Position numbers and translations under genes: made by a program
Shown here: positions 26,712-34,933 of the stretch, piece after piece
Numbering within the stretch: the stretch's first letter is position 1
How the letters are laid out: each line of letters begins with the position of its first letter
Notes under the pieces: model-generated
Told to the model about the DNA's origin: nothing
Seen by the model: only the letters and a program-made list of their open reading frames with translations
The model's database searches: none
Assembly (NCBI RefSeq): GCF_900103125.1
Contig: NZ_FNJV01000008.1
Location: 62,001-126,000 of the forward strand
Origin: Mucilaginibacter sp. OK268
Lineage (GTDB): Bacteria; Bacteroidota; Bacteroidia; Sphingobacteriales; Sphingobacteriaceae
Direction of reading: 5' to 3'
DNA: 64,000 nt

Positions 26712-27026
26712 TCAATTGCCTGCTGGTTGGTAAGTATCCCGTTCCATGGTAATATTCAAACGGCTAAGCAATTCTGCGGGGTCAAAGTTGATACGTTGAT
26801 ATTCTGCCTGTACAGCGGTTTTGGCCTGGCTTAAAGCATCTTCGTTTTCCCAGGTGGCAACAGTAATACAAATGGTATTCCCATTTTCGTCTTCGCGCTC
26901 GTAAGCTATATCACCTAAAAAGCCTGGTAAGTTTTTAATAAAATCCCTGTTGAAGTTCATCCTCTCGGTAAATTCCTGTTTAGCATTTTTGGGGATTATA
27001 AATTTGTCGATGAATATTTGTTGCAT
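26712..27026 (-). CDS. ABM-family (antibiotic biosynthesis monooxygenase-like) protein
   Basis: A 104-residue protein with a ferredoxin-like alpha+beta fold: FIDKFIIPKNAKQEFTERM, LPGFLGDIAYERED, ICITVATWENEDAL, then AKTAVQAEYQR. This is the small ABM dimer family, whose members oxidise or simply bind small molecules. Function here is unknown. It probably belongs with the neighbouring regulator or reductase, but there is no direct evidence. ATG start at 27026. Confidence 0.8.
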   Translation of the reverse strand: MQQIFIDKFIIPKNAKQEFTERMNFNRDFIKNLPGFLGDIAYEREDENGNTICITVATWENEDALSQAKTAVQAEYQRINFDPAELLSRLNITMERDTYQPAGN

Positions 27027-27099
27027 GATGTTTTACTGAATTATTGTTTATCCAAAATTCAGCAATGCAGAAACCTAATAATTGTAAAAAATCATTGAT

Positions 27100-27873
27100 T
27101 TACCAGTAAATGGTCGATCTGAAAAACTCATGCGGGGTTTGCCCGGTGAATATTCTGAAGTCTTTTATAAAATGGGCCTGGTCAAAATAACCGGCAGACA
27201 AAGCCGTTTCGGTGAGATTGGCCGATGAATCATGGCTTTCTATCAAATGTCGTAAACGAACTATTGATGAAAATTGCTTGGGAGAGCTACCGGTTTGTTT
27301 TCGGAATTTTTTTTCGAATGAATCGTGACTTACAGGTAATGTACTTACTAACTGCTTGATCCGTATAGCTCCTTTCGCCAGACGGATCTGTTGGATGGCG
27401 TGCTGGATAAGTAAGTCGGAGTTGGTATCATATAACCTGGAAAGCAATAACCGCTCAACAACAGCAATTCGTTGAAAATTATCGTTTGCTTCTGCCAATT
27501 GTTCTTCTATTTCGGACAATTTCTGCTGCCCGATCAGGGCATCCAACGCTAAGCTTACCCCAAACAATTCATGAAGTGGTTCTTTAAAAAAGGTGGCTGC
27601 TCCTCCAGGTTTAAAAATAACGAGTAACGTAGCAGCCTGCCCTGCATAATTAATCAGGCGAACCGACTTCCTTAATCCGGTAATGAGTGCGGCGGGCAGA
27701 TTGTTTTTTATTCCCGCAATTTCATCACTTATAGTACCTTTATACCTAAACCCCATAACCATACCGGTATCCGGCAGCACACGGTTTTCCATTCCTTGTT
27801 CGCTTTCAATAAAAAGGTAATGCTCAACAAAAGGCTTTAAAATATCAGCAGGAAGATGCCGCTCCATTTTCAT
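27100..27873 (-). CDS. AraC-family transcriptional regulator
   Basis: A 257-residue cytoplasmic regulator. The N-terminal part (HLPADILKPFVEHYLFIES, LPDTGMVMGFRYKG, then VIFKPGGAATFFKEP) matches the sensor domain seen in many Bacteroidota AraC proteins. The C-terminal ~100 residues are a double HTH (SHDSFEKKFRKQTGSSPKQF; LTETALSAGYFDQAHFIKDF). The ATG at 27873 was chosen; the frame opens further to a TTG at 27945. It lies upstream of the ABM gene on the same strand, 73 bases away, and probably controls it. Confidence 0.88.
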   Translation of the reverse strand: MKMERHLPADILKPFVEHYLFIESEQGMENRVLPDTGMVMGFRYKGTISDEIAGIKNNLPAALITGLRKSVRLINYAGQAATLLVIFKPGGAATFFKEPLHELFGVSLALDALIGQQKLSEIEEQLAEANDNFQRIAVVERLLLSRLYDTNSDLLIQHAIQQIRLAKGAIRIKQLVSTLPVSHDSFEKKFRKQTGSSPKQFSSIVRLRHLIESHDSSANLTETALSAGYFDQAHFIKDFRIFTGQTPHEFFRSTIYW

Positions 27874-28051
27874 GATCACTAATTTAGTCTTTAAACCTTT
27901 TAATTGGTTTAAAGTAATGTCATCTTTTGTCAGGCAGCCGTTCAAACGTTAATGGATAATGAATAATATGGATACAAGCACACTGAACATAATGAACTAC
28001 TTTTTCGTTTAATTTGCTAATTAATGGCTTTGTGTTAACTGACGGATAATA

Positions 28052-30685
28052 ATGCGATACATTATCTGTAATGCAAGGAAAAAGATGCGTTCAACCTTTA
28101 TTTCTGTCTTTGCCTATCACCTAAAAAACAATAGGATAATTGCTGGTGTATCCGGAGCATTAAAAAAAGGACTGTGTGTACTTTGCCTGATAATCTTTGC
28201 CATTAGTGCCTCCCGGGCACAAGCCCCGCAAATTACACCCAAAGTGGCCGTGCGGTTACAACTTGACGAAACCGGCCATAAAACTGTTGCATTTACAGAT
28301 GTTGCAGATATCACCGGACTTGCTGCAAACGGAACAGTATCAGTTAATCCGTTGCACATAGATTGCTCATTACTTGGCCCGCAAACCATAACCGTAACGG
28401 CCAGTAATGGCACACCGGCTACAACTCAAACAAAATCAATACCTGTTATAGTTACCAGTACCCCGGTATTTTCAGATCATCATGATATAACCATCCCTGC
28501 AGACAATAACTGCAATACCGTTTTGCCCGATTATACCGCGATGTATGCACCTCATGATATCTGTAACAATGCAACACTTAGCATTAAACAAGATCCGCTT
28601 GCGGGCACTCCATTAATCGTAAATCAACCAACTAACATAACTATTACTGCCAGCGATCAGTTTGGTGGCATCACGGCTATTTTTTTTACGGTTACCTCTT
28701 ATGCTATCCCGGTAATTTTTCCAAAGCCCGGACCTATAACACTTAAATTGAGTGAGAGTGGAAGTTACGAGGTACAAGTTGCAGATCTGGGCAGCCCATT
28801 TGTATGTGATGGTAGCACGCTAACCAATACTATGAGCCCTCTAGATTTGAATTGCGCAAATCTCGGAAACCAAACTATTACACTCACCAGTAGCAATTTG
28901 CGACCTAATCCCCAGGCTGTTACTTTTAGTGTACCTGCCGACGCGGTAACTGATGCAGCCGGTAACATTTATGTAGCTGATAGTTATAGTTGCAGTATCA
29001 GAAAAATTGCGACTAACGGCACGGTAACAACTTTTGCAGGTGGCAGCGGTTGCGGGTATGCCGATGGCAGTGGAGCTACCGCAAAATTCAAAGTGGTTAA
29101 TGGCATCACGATCGATCCTTCGGGAAATTTGTATGTGATTGACGAGAATGACCGTGTGAGGAAGATAACGCCCAATGGTACGGTTACCACAATAGCCGGT
29201 AACGGTCAAAACAAAACAGTTGATGGCCTGGGCACTGCGGCGAGTTTTCAGGACCCTAAAGGTATTACCATAGATGCTGGCGGTAATTTGTATATAACAC
29301 AGGGCGATTATCGGATCCGAAAGGTAACACCTGGTGGTATGGTTATTACTATTACCCCGCCATCATCTGTTTCAAAATTAAACAGTCCGATAGGCATCAC
29401 TACAGACCCGCTTGGGAATTTATATATAACCGATTATAGCAGCGCCATCAAAAAAATAGCCCCCGATGGCACCATAACCACCGTAGCAGGTCATGATGGT
29501 TCAGGGTTTACAGATGGTACAGGAGCCGCGGCGAGTTTTAACCAACCGAAAGGGATTATCAGGGATAATCAGGGGAATTTATATGTTACCGATTCCAAAA
29601 ATAATGCCATCCGCAAGATCGATCCATCGGGTAAGGTTACCACACTTCAATTATATACTAACAATCCAGTGGATAAGGCTACTTTAAATAACCCTATCGG
29701 CATAAAGCTGGATCCTTTTGGTAACCTCATTGTAGTTGATACAGATAATGAGCGCATTGTACGCATAACCCCGGCGGGGCAGCTTACTACCATTGCAGGG
29801 AATGGCATAGTTGGCAATAATAATGGTAATACCAATACGCCTGCCATGCTGGGTGGCACAGCTTCTATCAATGTTCCGGTAACGGTGCTGAGCTCTATCA
29901 ACTCTACTTCTCCGCAAGGGGGCATCGTTTCTACCATTAGCTCTTTACCGGCTGATGCCACCGTATGCGCAGGTAAGGCTATCGACTTTACAGCAAGTAT
30001 ACCTCCAGGAACAACAGTTAACAGTTACCAATGGCAGGTAAACGGTGTTAATGCCGGGACAAATCAATCTACCTTTAGCAGCTCTGCCCTGCAAAATGGC
30101 GATTTGGTTACCTGTATTACGGCTAATAATGTGAGTTGTACCGTGCCACAAACCAGTCAGCCTATACAAGCTCATATTAATCCGGCACCGGGAATTGTTT
30201 TTGCCCAGAATCCAACCATAAAATTGGGTGAAAATATTACACTGGTTCCTCAACTATCCGGGGATATTGTATCGTTAAGCTGGTCGCCTGCATTGGGGTT
30301 GAGCAGCACTAATACGCCGTACCCGATAGCCAACCCTGCGGTTACTACAATTTATTACCTCACGGCTACCTCATCGCTCAATTGCCAGTCCATAGTTCCG
30401 GTTACGGTTACGGTAATAACCCCCATTCATATCCCCAATACATTTACACCCAATGGTGATGGTTTTAACGATGTGTGGAAAATTGACGATCTGGTCAACT
30501 ATCCCAATTGTACCGTTAATATATTTAACCGTTATGGCCAGGCCTTATTTCATGCCAACGGCTACGGTACACCATGGGATGGCACTTATCATGGCGGTAA
30601 ATTACCACCGGGAACTTATTATTACATCATCGACCTAAAGAATGGCAACAAGCCTTTAGCCGGATGGGTGGCCATTATTCGATAA
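28052..30685 (+). CDS. Secreted NHL-repeat beta-propeller with type IX (type B, CHU_C) sorting domain
   Basis: An 877-residue cell-surface or secreted protein. A long N-region precedes a signal peptide (KKGLCVLCLIIFAISASRAQA). Two beta-sandwich domains follow, then an NHL propeller (about residues 295-610) with repeated units such as ITIDPSGNLYV and GTVTTIAGNG, an Ig-like domain, and the C-terminal gliding-motility-associated domain (last ~85 residues: FTPNGDGFNDVWKID, VNIFNRYGQ, GTYYYIIDLKNG). That domain directs export by the type IX system. The binding target is unknown. An ATG at 28085 is an equally plausible start. Confidence 0.88.
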   Translation: MRYIICNARKKMRSTFISVFAYHLKNNRIIAGVSGALKKGLCVLCLIIFAISASRAQAPQITPKVAVRLQLDETGHKTVAFTDVADITGLAANGTVSVNPLHIDCSLLGPQTITVTASNGTPATTQTKSIPVIVTSTPVFSDHHDITIPADNNCNTVLPDYTAMYAPHDICNNATLSIKQDPLAGTPLIVNQPTNITITASDQFGGITAIFFTVTSYAIPVIFPKPGPITLKLSESGSYEVQVADLGSPFVCDGSTLTNTMSPLDLNCANLGNQTITLTSSNLRPNPQAVTFSVPADAVTDAAGNIYVADSYSCSIRKIATNGTVTTFAGGSGCGYADGSGATAKFKVVNGITIDPSGNLYVIDENDRVRKITPNGTVTTIAGNGQNKTVDGLGTAASFQDPKGITIDAGGNLYITQGDYRIRKVTPGGMVITITPPSSVSKLNSPIGITTDPLGNLYITDYSSAIKKIAPDGTITTVAGHDGSGFTDGTGAAASFNQPKGIIRDNQGNLYVTDSKNNAIRKIDPSGKVTTLQLYTNNPVDKATLNNPIGIKLDPFGNLIVVDTDNERIVRITPAGQLTTIAGNGIVGNNNGNTNTPAMLGGTASINVPVTVLSSINSTSPQGGIVSTISSLPADATVCAGKAIDFTASIPPGTTVNSYQWQVNGVNAGTNQSTFSSSALQNGDLVTCITANNVSCTVPQTSQPIQAHINPAPGIVFAQNPTIKLGENITLVPQLSGDIVSLSWSPALGLSSTNTPYPIANPAVTTIYYLTATSSLNCQSIVPVTVTVITPIHIPNTFTPNGDGFNDVWKIDDLVNYPNCTVNIFNRYGQALFHANGYGTPWDGTYHGGKLPPGTYYYIIDLKNGNKPLAGWVAIIR

Positions 30686-30697
30686 GGGATTGGTATG

Positions 30698-31048
30698 CTA
30701 TAGATGGGCCAATATATTGATCAGTTTACCAAAGGGATCGCGCACAAAAAAGCGTCGTACTCCCCAGGGTTCATCAACCGGCCCATAGGTTATCTTGAAG
30801 CCGGCTTTATGCACCCGTTCAATCGCGGCATCAAGATCATCAACTTCTATAGAAACATCCGGAACCGGTGTACCAGATCCACCTTCGGATGCAAAGCTGA
30901 TCTGGATGCTCATGTTATCGGGTAAACCGTATGTTGCTATCCAACCGTGATCCATCACCATATCAAGCCCTAATACATCCTGGTAGAAATGTTTAGCTGC
31001 CTCAACATCCGGTGTGCTGATATTGGTTACAATTCGTTTAACTTTCAT
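30698..31048 (-). CDS. VOC/glyoxalase-family protein
   Basis: A 116-residue protein with two beta-alpha-beta-beta-beta modules. KRIVTNISTPDVEAAKHFYQDVLGL and the C-terminal WGVRRFFVRDPFGKLINIL motif are typical of VOC proteins (glyoxalase, dioxygenase or resistance proteins). The expected first-module His is not obvious in MDHGWIATYG, so metal use is uncertain. It is convergent with the beta-propeller gene. Confidence 0.85.
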   Translation of the reverse strand: MKVKRIVTNISTPDVEAAKHFYQDVLGLDMVMDHGWIATYGLPDNMSIQISFASEGGSGTPVPDVSIEVDDLDAAIERVHKAGFKITYGPVDEPWGVRRFFVRDPFGKLINILAHL

Positions 31049-31076
31049 AAATATTATATCTCCGATCTGGGTTAAT

Positions 31077-31979
31077 TTAGCCAGTCAACCTGCTTTTCCT
31101 GGTGCTCAGTACAATCCCACCTAAAACTAAAATCGCGCCGGCTATCTGTAAAACATTGATATGTTCATTTAAAAAAACGAGTGAAATAATCAATCCAACT
31201 ACCGGATCGAGATTAGTGAAATTTCCAACCTGTGAAGCCGACAATAAGCGGAGCGATTTATTATAAAGCAAATAACAGATACCCGAAGATACGGCTCCGA
31301 GATACAAGATAGCCATCCAGGAGCTCAGGTGTATAACCGGCCAGCCGGAGTGCCGGTTTTCAAATATTGCAACGGGCAGTAAACATGCCGAACCGATGAA
31401 AGTGCTTAAACTGGTTATTAATAAAGGGTTAAAATGAGCTGTCTTTTTAGACATAATGGTATACGCTCCCCACGACATTACGGCAACAATCATTAACAGG
31501 TTCCCGGTTATACTATTCCGGGTATCGCTGTTATGATCGCTTGATAAAAACCCAATGAGCATTACACCTATTAAAGAGGCAATTATCCCAATGATCTGCA
31601 CGGCAGACAATTTCTCCTTAAGGAACACCGCGGCAAATAAGGCTATGCAAATTGGGATAAACCCCTGTATCAAAGAGCCCACTGATGCAGAAGTCATTTG
31701 GGCCGAAATATTAAAAAGAATATAAAAACAGGTAACACCTGTTAGACCCATAAAAATAATGGGAAGCCAGGGTGCATCAACCAAATACTCCCTGATCGGT
31801 TTATCCTTATTGATAAAAAATATAAGCAATAAAGTAATAGCCCCTACAGAACAACGGCAAAAAGCAAGTGTTATCGGCGCTATGTCATTGATGATCATCT
31901 TGGTTACCGGATAACTGCTCCCCCAAACAATCATGACAAACAATATACTGATCAGGCCTATAAATTTCTTATTTAACAT
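31077..31979 (-). CDS. EamA/DMT-family transporter
   Basis: A 300-residue inner-membrane protein of ten predicted helices in two EamA repeats. MIVWGSSYPVTKMII and MSWGAYTIMSKKTAHFNP begin the two halves, and VFLNEHINVLQIAGAILVLGGIVL closes the second. DMT transporters export small metabolites or amino acids, and the substrate cannot be deduced. It lies 28 bases upstream of the VOC gene on the same strand, so the two may be co-transcribed. Confidence 0.9.
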   Translation of the reverse strand: MLNKKFIGLISILFVMIVWGSSYPVTKMIINDIAPITLAFCRCSVGAITLLLIFFINKDKPIREYLVDAPWLPIIFMGLTGVTCFYILFNISAQMTSASVGSLIQGFIPICIALFAAVFLKEKLSAVQIIGIIASLIGVMLIGFLSSDHNSDTRNSITGNLLMIVAVMSWGAYTIMSKKTAHFNPLLITSLSTFIGSACLLPVAIFENRHSGWPVIHLSSWMAILYLGAVSSGICYLLYNKSLRLLSASQVGNFTNLDPVVGLIISLVFLNEHINVLQIAGAILVLGGIVLSTRKSRLTG

Positions 31980-32013
31980 TTTTTGAAGGTACTACTATTT
32001 GATAATTTGTGAT

Positions 32014-32050
32014 AAATAAAAAGCGCCCCGTATCTCACCCCGGGACGCTT
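32014..32050 (-). terminator. Terminator of the 32-43 kb SusC/SusD operon
   Basis: Read on the minus strand, AAGCGTCCCG and CGGGGCGCTT form a 10-pair stem followed by TTTTTATTTATC. It is 59 bases past the DUF1735 stop codon and just before the DMT transporter start. Confidence 0.8.
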
Positions 32051-32108
32051 CATAGTATCCATATACTATATCAACTACATCTCAAAAAGAGCTCGTCAAT
32101 ATCATAGG

Positions 32109-33146
32109 TTAATTAACCCTTCTAAAATCTATATTAGTGAGTTTTATACCACCGGTACCCAGATTATCTCCTCCTGATTTAATAACCAGCCAAACAGTAC
32201 CGGCATTAGGGAATGAAACCACATTGCCGCTACCGGCACATTTAACAGCTGATAATAAACCGTTAAAAGGTGTATTTCCGCAGCCCGTCCAGGTGTTCAG
32301 CGCCATACGTATGCCGCCGTCACTGTAATCTTTACCTTGTGTTGGCTGCAAGGTGCTCAGGTAAACCTCAAACCAGGTATTGGTGGCGCCTTGCCCCTGT
32401 ACATTAAAGTCGATTTTATATTGTTTATTGGCTCTTATTTCAAAAGGCTGATAAACACCCTGGTGCCCTCCGCTGCCTCCTGATGCCAATATACTTCCGT
32501 CATCATTAACCTTAAATGTAACGTTATCGTTGGAGGCTATCTTTAACACCGTCCATTTGGTTTTATCAACCATATTGCTTTTAGGGGTAACCGCATCCAA
32601 TAATTGATCTACATCAAAATAGATGATCACCTTATTCATATCCGTGTTGATGGCCTGTTTTGATGAATTGGCTATTTTAATACCTAAGGCCACCGTTTTC
32701 CCGCCATATTTAGCCATAGAAGCGATCTTTACTTTAGGGATGATGGTACCTTTCATGATATGGTTATCAAGCGTCACAGAATCTTTTGATGGCAACGTAT
32801 AATCGGCCGGGTCAAGTACAATGGTATTGGCAGGTAATGCTCCAGATGTAACCAAACCTGCTATCGCGGTATTATCAATACCCACATCTACGGTTAAAGC
32901 ATCGAAGTTTGATTCACCACCACGATAAACAGGAACCGAAAAATTAGCCGTACCCGCTACACTGTCCACGGTCAGTTTGCCATCTACAAGGGCGTCCACA
33001 AGTCCGTTTGATTTTTCTGCCTGTGGTAAATAAACTTTTACCGCTGGATTTGATTTTACACCTTCCAGATATTCCTGTTTGCAGGAAGCTATGGTCAATA
33101 CTAAACAGGCAGTCCATTTTAGCATTGATGATACATGAATTTTCAT
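32109..33146 (-). CDS. DUF1735-family surface lipoprotein
   Basis: A 345-residue lipoprotein (signal ending TIASC, lipidated Cys near residue 22). The N-terminal domain (SNPAVKVYLPQAEKSNG through VALGIKIANSSKQAI) matches DUF1735 (BT_3987-like). The C-terminal half is a beta-sandwich (WTVLKIASNDNVTFK, YKIDFNVQGQGATNTWFEVYLS) resembling carbohydrate-binding folds. Such proteins are surface glycan-binding proteins encoded at the end of PULs. It is the last gene of the SusC/SusD operon and suggests a polysaccharide or glycoconjugate substrate, although no degrading enzyme is present. Confidence 0.82.
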   Translation of the reverse strand: MKIHVSSMLKWTACLVLTIASCKQEYLEGVKSNPAVKVYLPQAEKSNGLVDALVDGKLTVDSVAGTANFSVPVYRGGESNFDALTVDVGIDNTAIAGLVTSGALPANTIVLDPADYTLPSKDSVTLDNHIMKGTIIPKVKIASMAKYGGKTVALGIKIANSSKQAINTDMNKVIIYFDVDQLLDAVTPKSNMVDKTKWTVLKIASNDNVTFKVNDDGSILASGGSGGHQGVYQPFEIRANKQYKIDFNVQGQGATNTWFEVYLSTLQPTQGKDYSDGGIRMALNTWTGCGNTPFNGLLSAVKCAGSGNVVSFPNAGTVWLVIKSGGDNLGTGGIKLTNIDFRRVN

Positions 33147-33217
33147 AAAATATTTTTTAAATCCTTAATATTTAAGAGGGATCACCATATTTTGTACGTA
33201 TGATGATCCGGATATGA

Positions 33218-34906
33218 TTACCAACCTGGGTTCTGTTTCCAATTGGTCTTCGCGATCTCGCTTTGCGGGATTGGGAACCAATTCATTTTTTCGTCAAATA
33301 CCCGTGCTTCCAATTGCTTAACGGCATAGCTATTCGAGCTCCCTGTATTCGTGATCTCGATGCGATTTACCGGGGTTTTGAAATACAGCGAACCTTCTTT
33401 CCACCTGCGAACATCCCAGAAACGTTGATTTTCATAACTCAACTCCACGTTACGTTCATGTTCAATAACTTGTTGACTCAAAGCTGTTAATACAGGCATT
33501 TTTACGCGCTGTCTTACCTTGTTGATAGCCTGCAGGGCGGTCATCCCGTATCCTTGCGGATCGGCATCGGCACCATAAGCATTATACATAGCTTCTGCGT
33601 AATTCAGCAGGAGCTCTCCATATCTGAAATAGATCCAGGCATGGTTAGCCGTGGTATTATTGACCAGATCAATTGATTGATTGACCCATTTTGACATGTA
33701 ATAGCCTGTTTTAGTAGCATTTTGCTTGGGCAGACCACTATTACCACCTGTGAACGTTTCGATGCCGGTAGATTTAAAAGTCGCGCCGTTATACACCACA
33801 CTAGCGGCAAAACGAGGGTCACGGCTCTGATAAGGATTTGCCGCGTGGGTTGGATTGCTCCAGCTAAAGGGTACCGAACCGGTTATATTACCCGATCCAT
33901 CCTTTTGAAGTACCTCAAAACTCTCTACAAAGTTTTCAGTTGGTGTAATGCTATTGCCTCTGCTGTTTTGAAATACGATTGGATACGAGGCAAACTCAAT
34001 AGTGTTTATGGCTCCGTAACGGCGGTAAAAAATAAGTTCGGCTGATGTTGTGCTATTTGCTCCAAACAAATTGGTGTAATTGGCATCAAGCGAGTAAGAA
34101 CCTAAAGCTATGACGTCGTGTGCCGCCGCTGCTGCCTGGGCCCAGGTTACAGTTGAGCCGTTATCTTTAAAAAGTGAACTTGCTCCATATAATAAGGCCT
34201 TGGCTTTTAGCGCTTTTATTGCACCCTGCGTAACACGACCGGCCTCGTACCAGGAATAGGGGCTAAGGTTAGCAGGTATAATAGCCGCCGACTTATCGCA
34301 CAGGGAAACAATATACTTAAGGCACTCGTCGAGCGAGTTTCTTTGTACATTTTTCCAGGTGTTAGCGTCATCATAATCAAACGGTTGGTCAAAAATTGGT
34401 ACACCTCCATAACGTTTAACCAATTCGAGGTAGAAAAATGCCTTTAAGAAAAGCGCCTCTCCTTCCATGAATTTAACGTTATTACGGGCGTTAAAATAAG
34501 CCGTTGAATCTGTCGATGTGATCTTATCCTTGATATAGGAAATATCAACTGCGCTTTTATTTTTCAGATAAAGGTTAGCCTGGCGTATGCCCTTAAAATT
34601 GTTGGCCCACACATCATCGGGATTATTGTACTGGTTCCAGGTACCAGTATTGAAGGTTTGCGATTGGTCTAAAGCGTTGGTAGCTTCCGCATTATCGGTA
34701 GCAGCCTCCATATTCAGATCGGCAAAGCCATCGGGCAGGTAACTGTAAATATTCCAAACCTGCTGCTGTACATAGGTGTAGTTGCTGTAAAGTTTATCAA
34801 CAGTAACACCGGCCTGTAAAGTTTGCACGTCCAGGTAATCACGCTTACAGGAGTAAAGCAGCGTACCCATTACCAGCAATGCTATTATATATCGATTTTT
34901 TTTCAT
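33218..34906 (-). CDS. SusD/RagB-family surface lipoprotein
   Basis: A 562-residue lipoprotein (LLYSCKRDYLDVQTLQ, lipidated Cys near residue 20). SusD landmarks: IRQANLYLKNKS, GEALFLKAFFYLELVKRYGGVPIFDQPF, HAWIYFRYGELLLNYAEAMYNAYG and the C-terminal WFPIPQSEIAKTNWKQNPGW ending. It pairs with the SusC-like gene at 34934, 27 bases upstream. It is one of two SusC/SusD pairs in this locus. Confidence 0.92.
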   Translation of the reverse strand: MKKNRYIIALLVMGTLLYSCKRDYLDVQTLQAGVTVDKLYSNYTYVQQQVWNIYSYLPDGFADLNMEAATDNAEATNALDQSQTFNTGTWNQYNNPDDVWANNFKGIRQANLYLKNKSAVDISYIKDKITSTDSTAYFNARNNVKFMEGEALFLKAFFYLELVKRYGGVPIFDQPFDYDDANTWKNVQRNSLDECLKYIVSLCDKSAAIIPANLSPYSWYEAGRVTQGAIKALKAKALLYGASSLFKDNGSTVTWAQAAAAAHDVIALGSYSLDANYTNLFGANSTTSAELIFYRRYGAINTIEFASYPIVFQNSRGNSITPTENFVESFEVLQKDGSGNITGSVPFSWSNPTHAANPYQSRDPRFAASVVYNGATFKSTGIETFTGGNSGLPKQNATKTGYYMSKWVNQSIDLVNNTTANHAWIYFRYGELLLNYAEAMYNAYGADADPQGYGMTALQAINKVRQRVKMPVLTALSQQVIEHERNVELSYENQRFWDVRRWKEGSLYFKTPVNRIEITNTGSSNSYAVKQLEARVFDEKMNWFPIPQSEIAKTNWKQNPGW

Positions 34907-34933
34907 TTCCTTGTAATTACAAAAGGTTTATTA

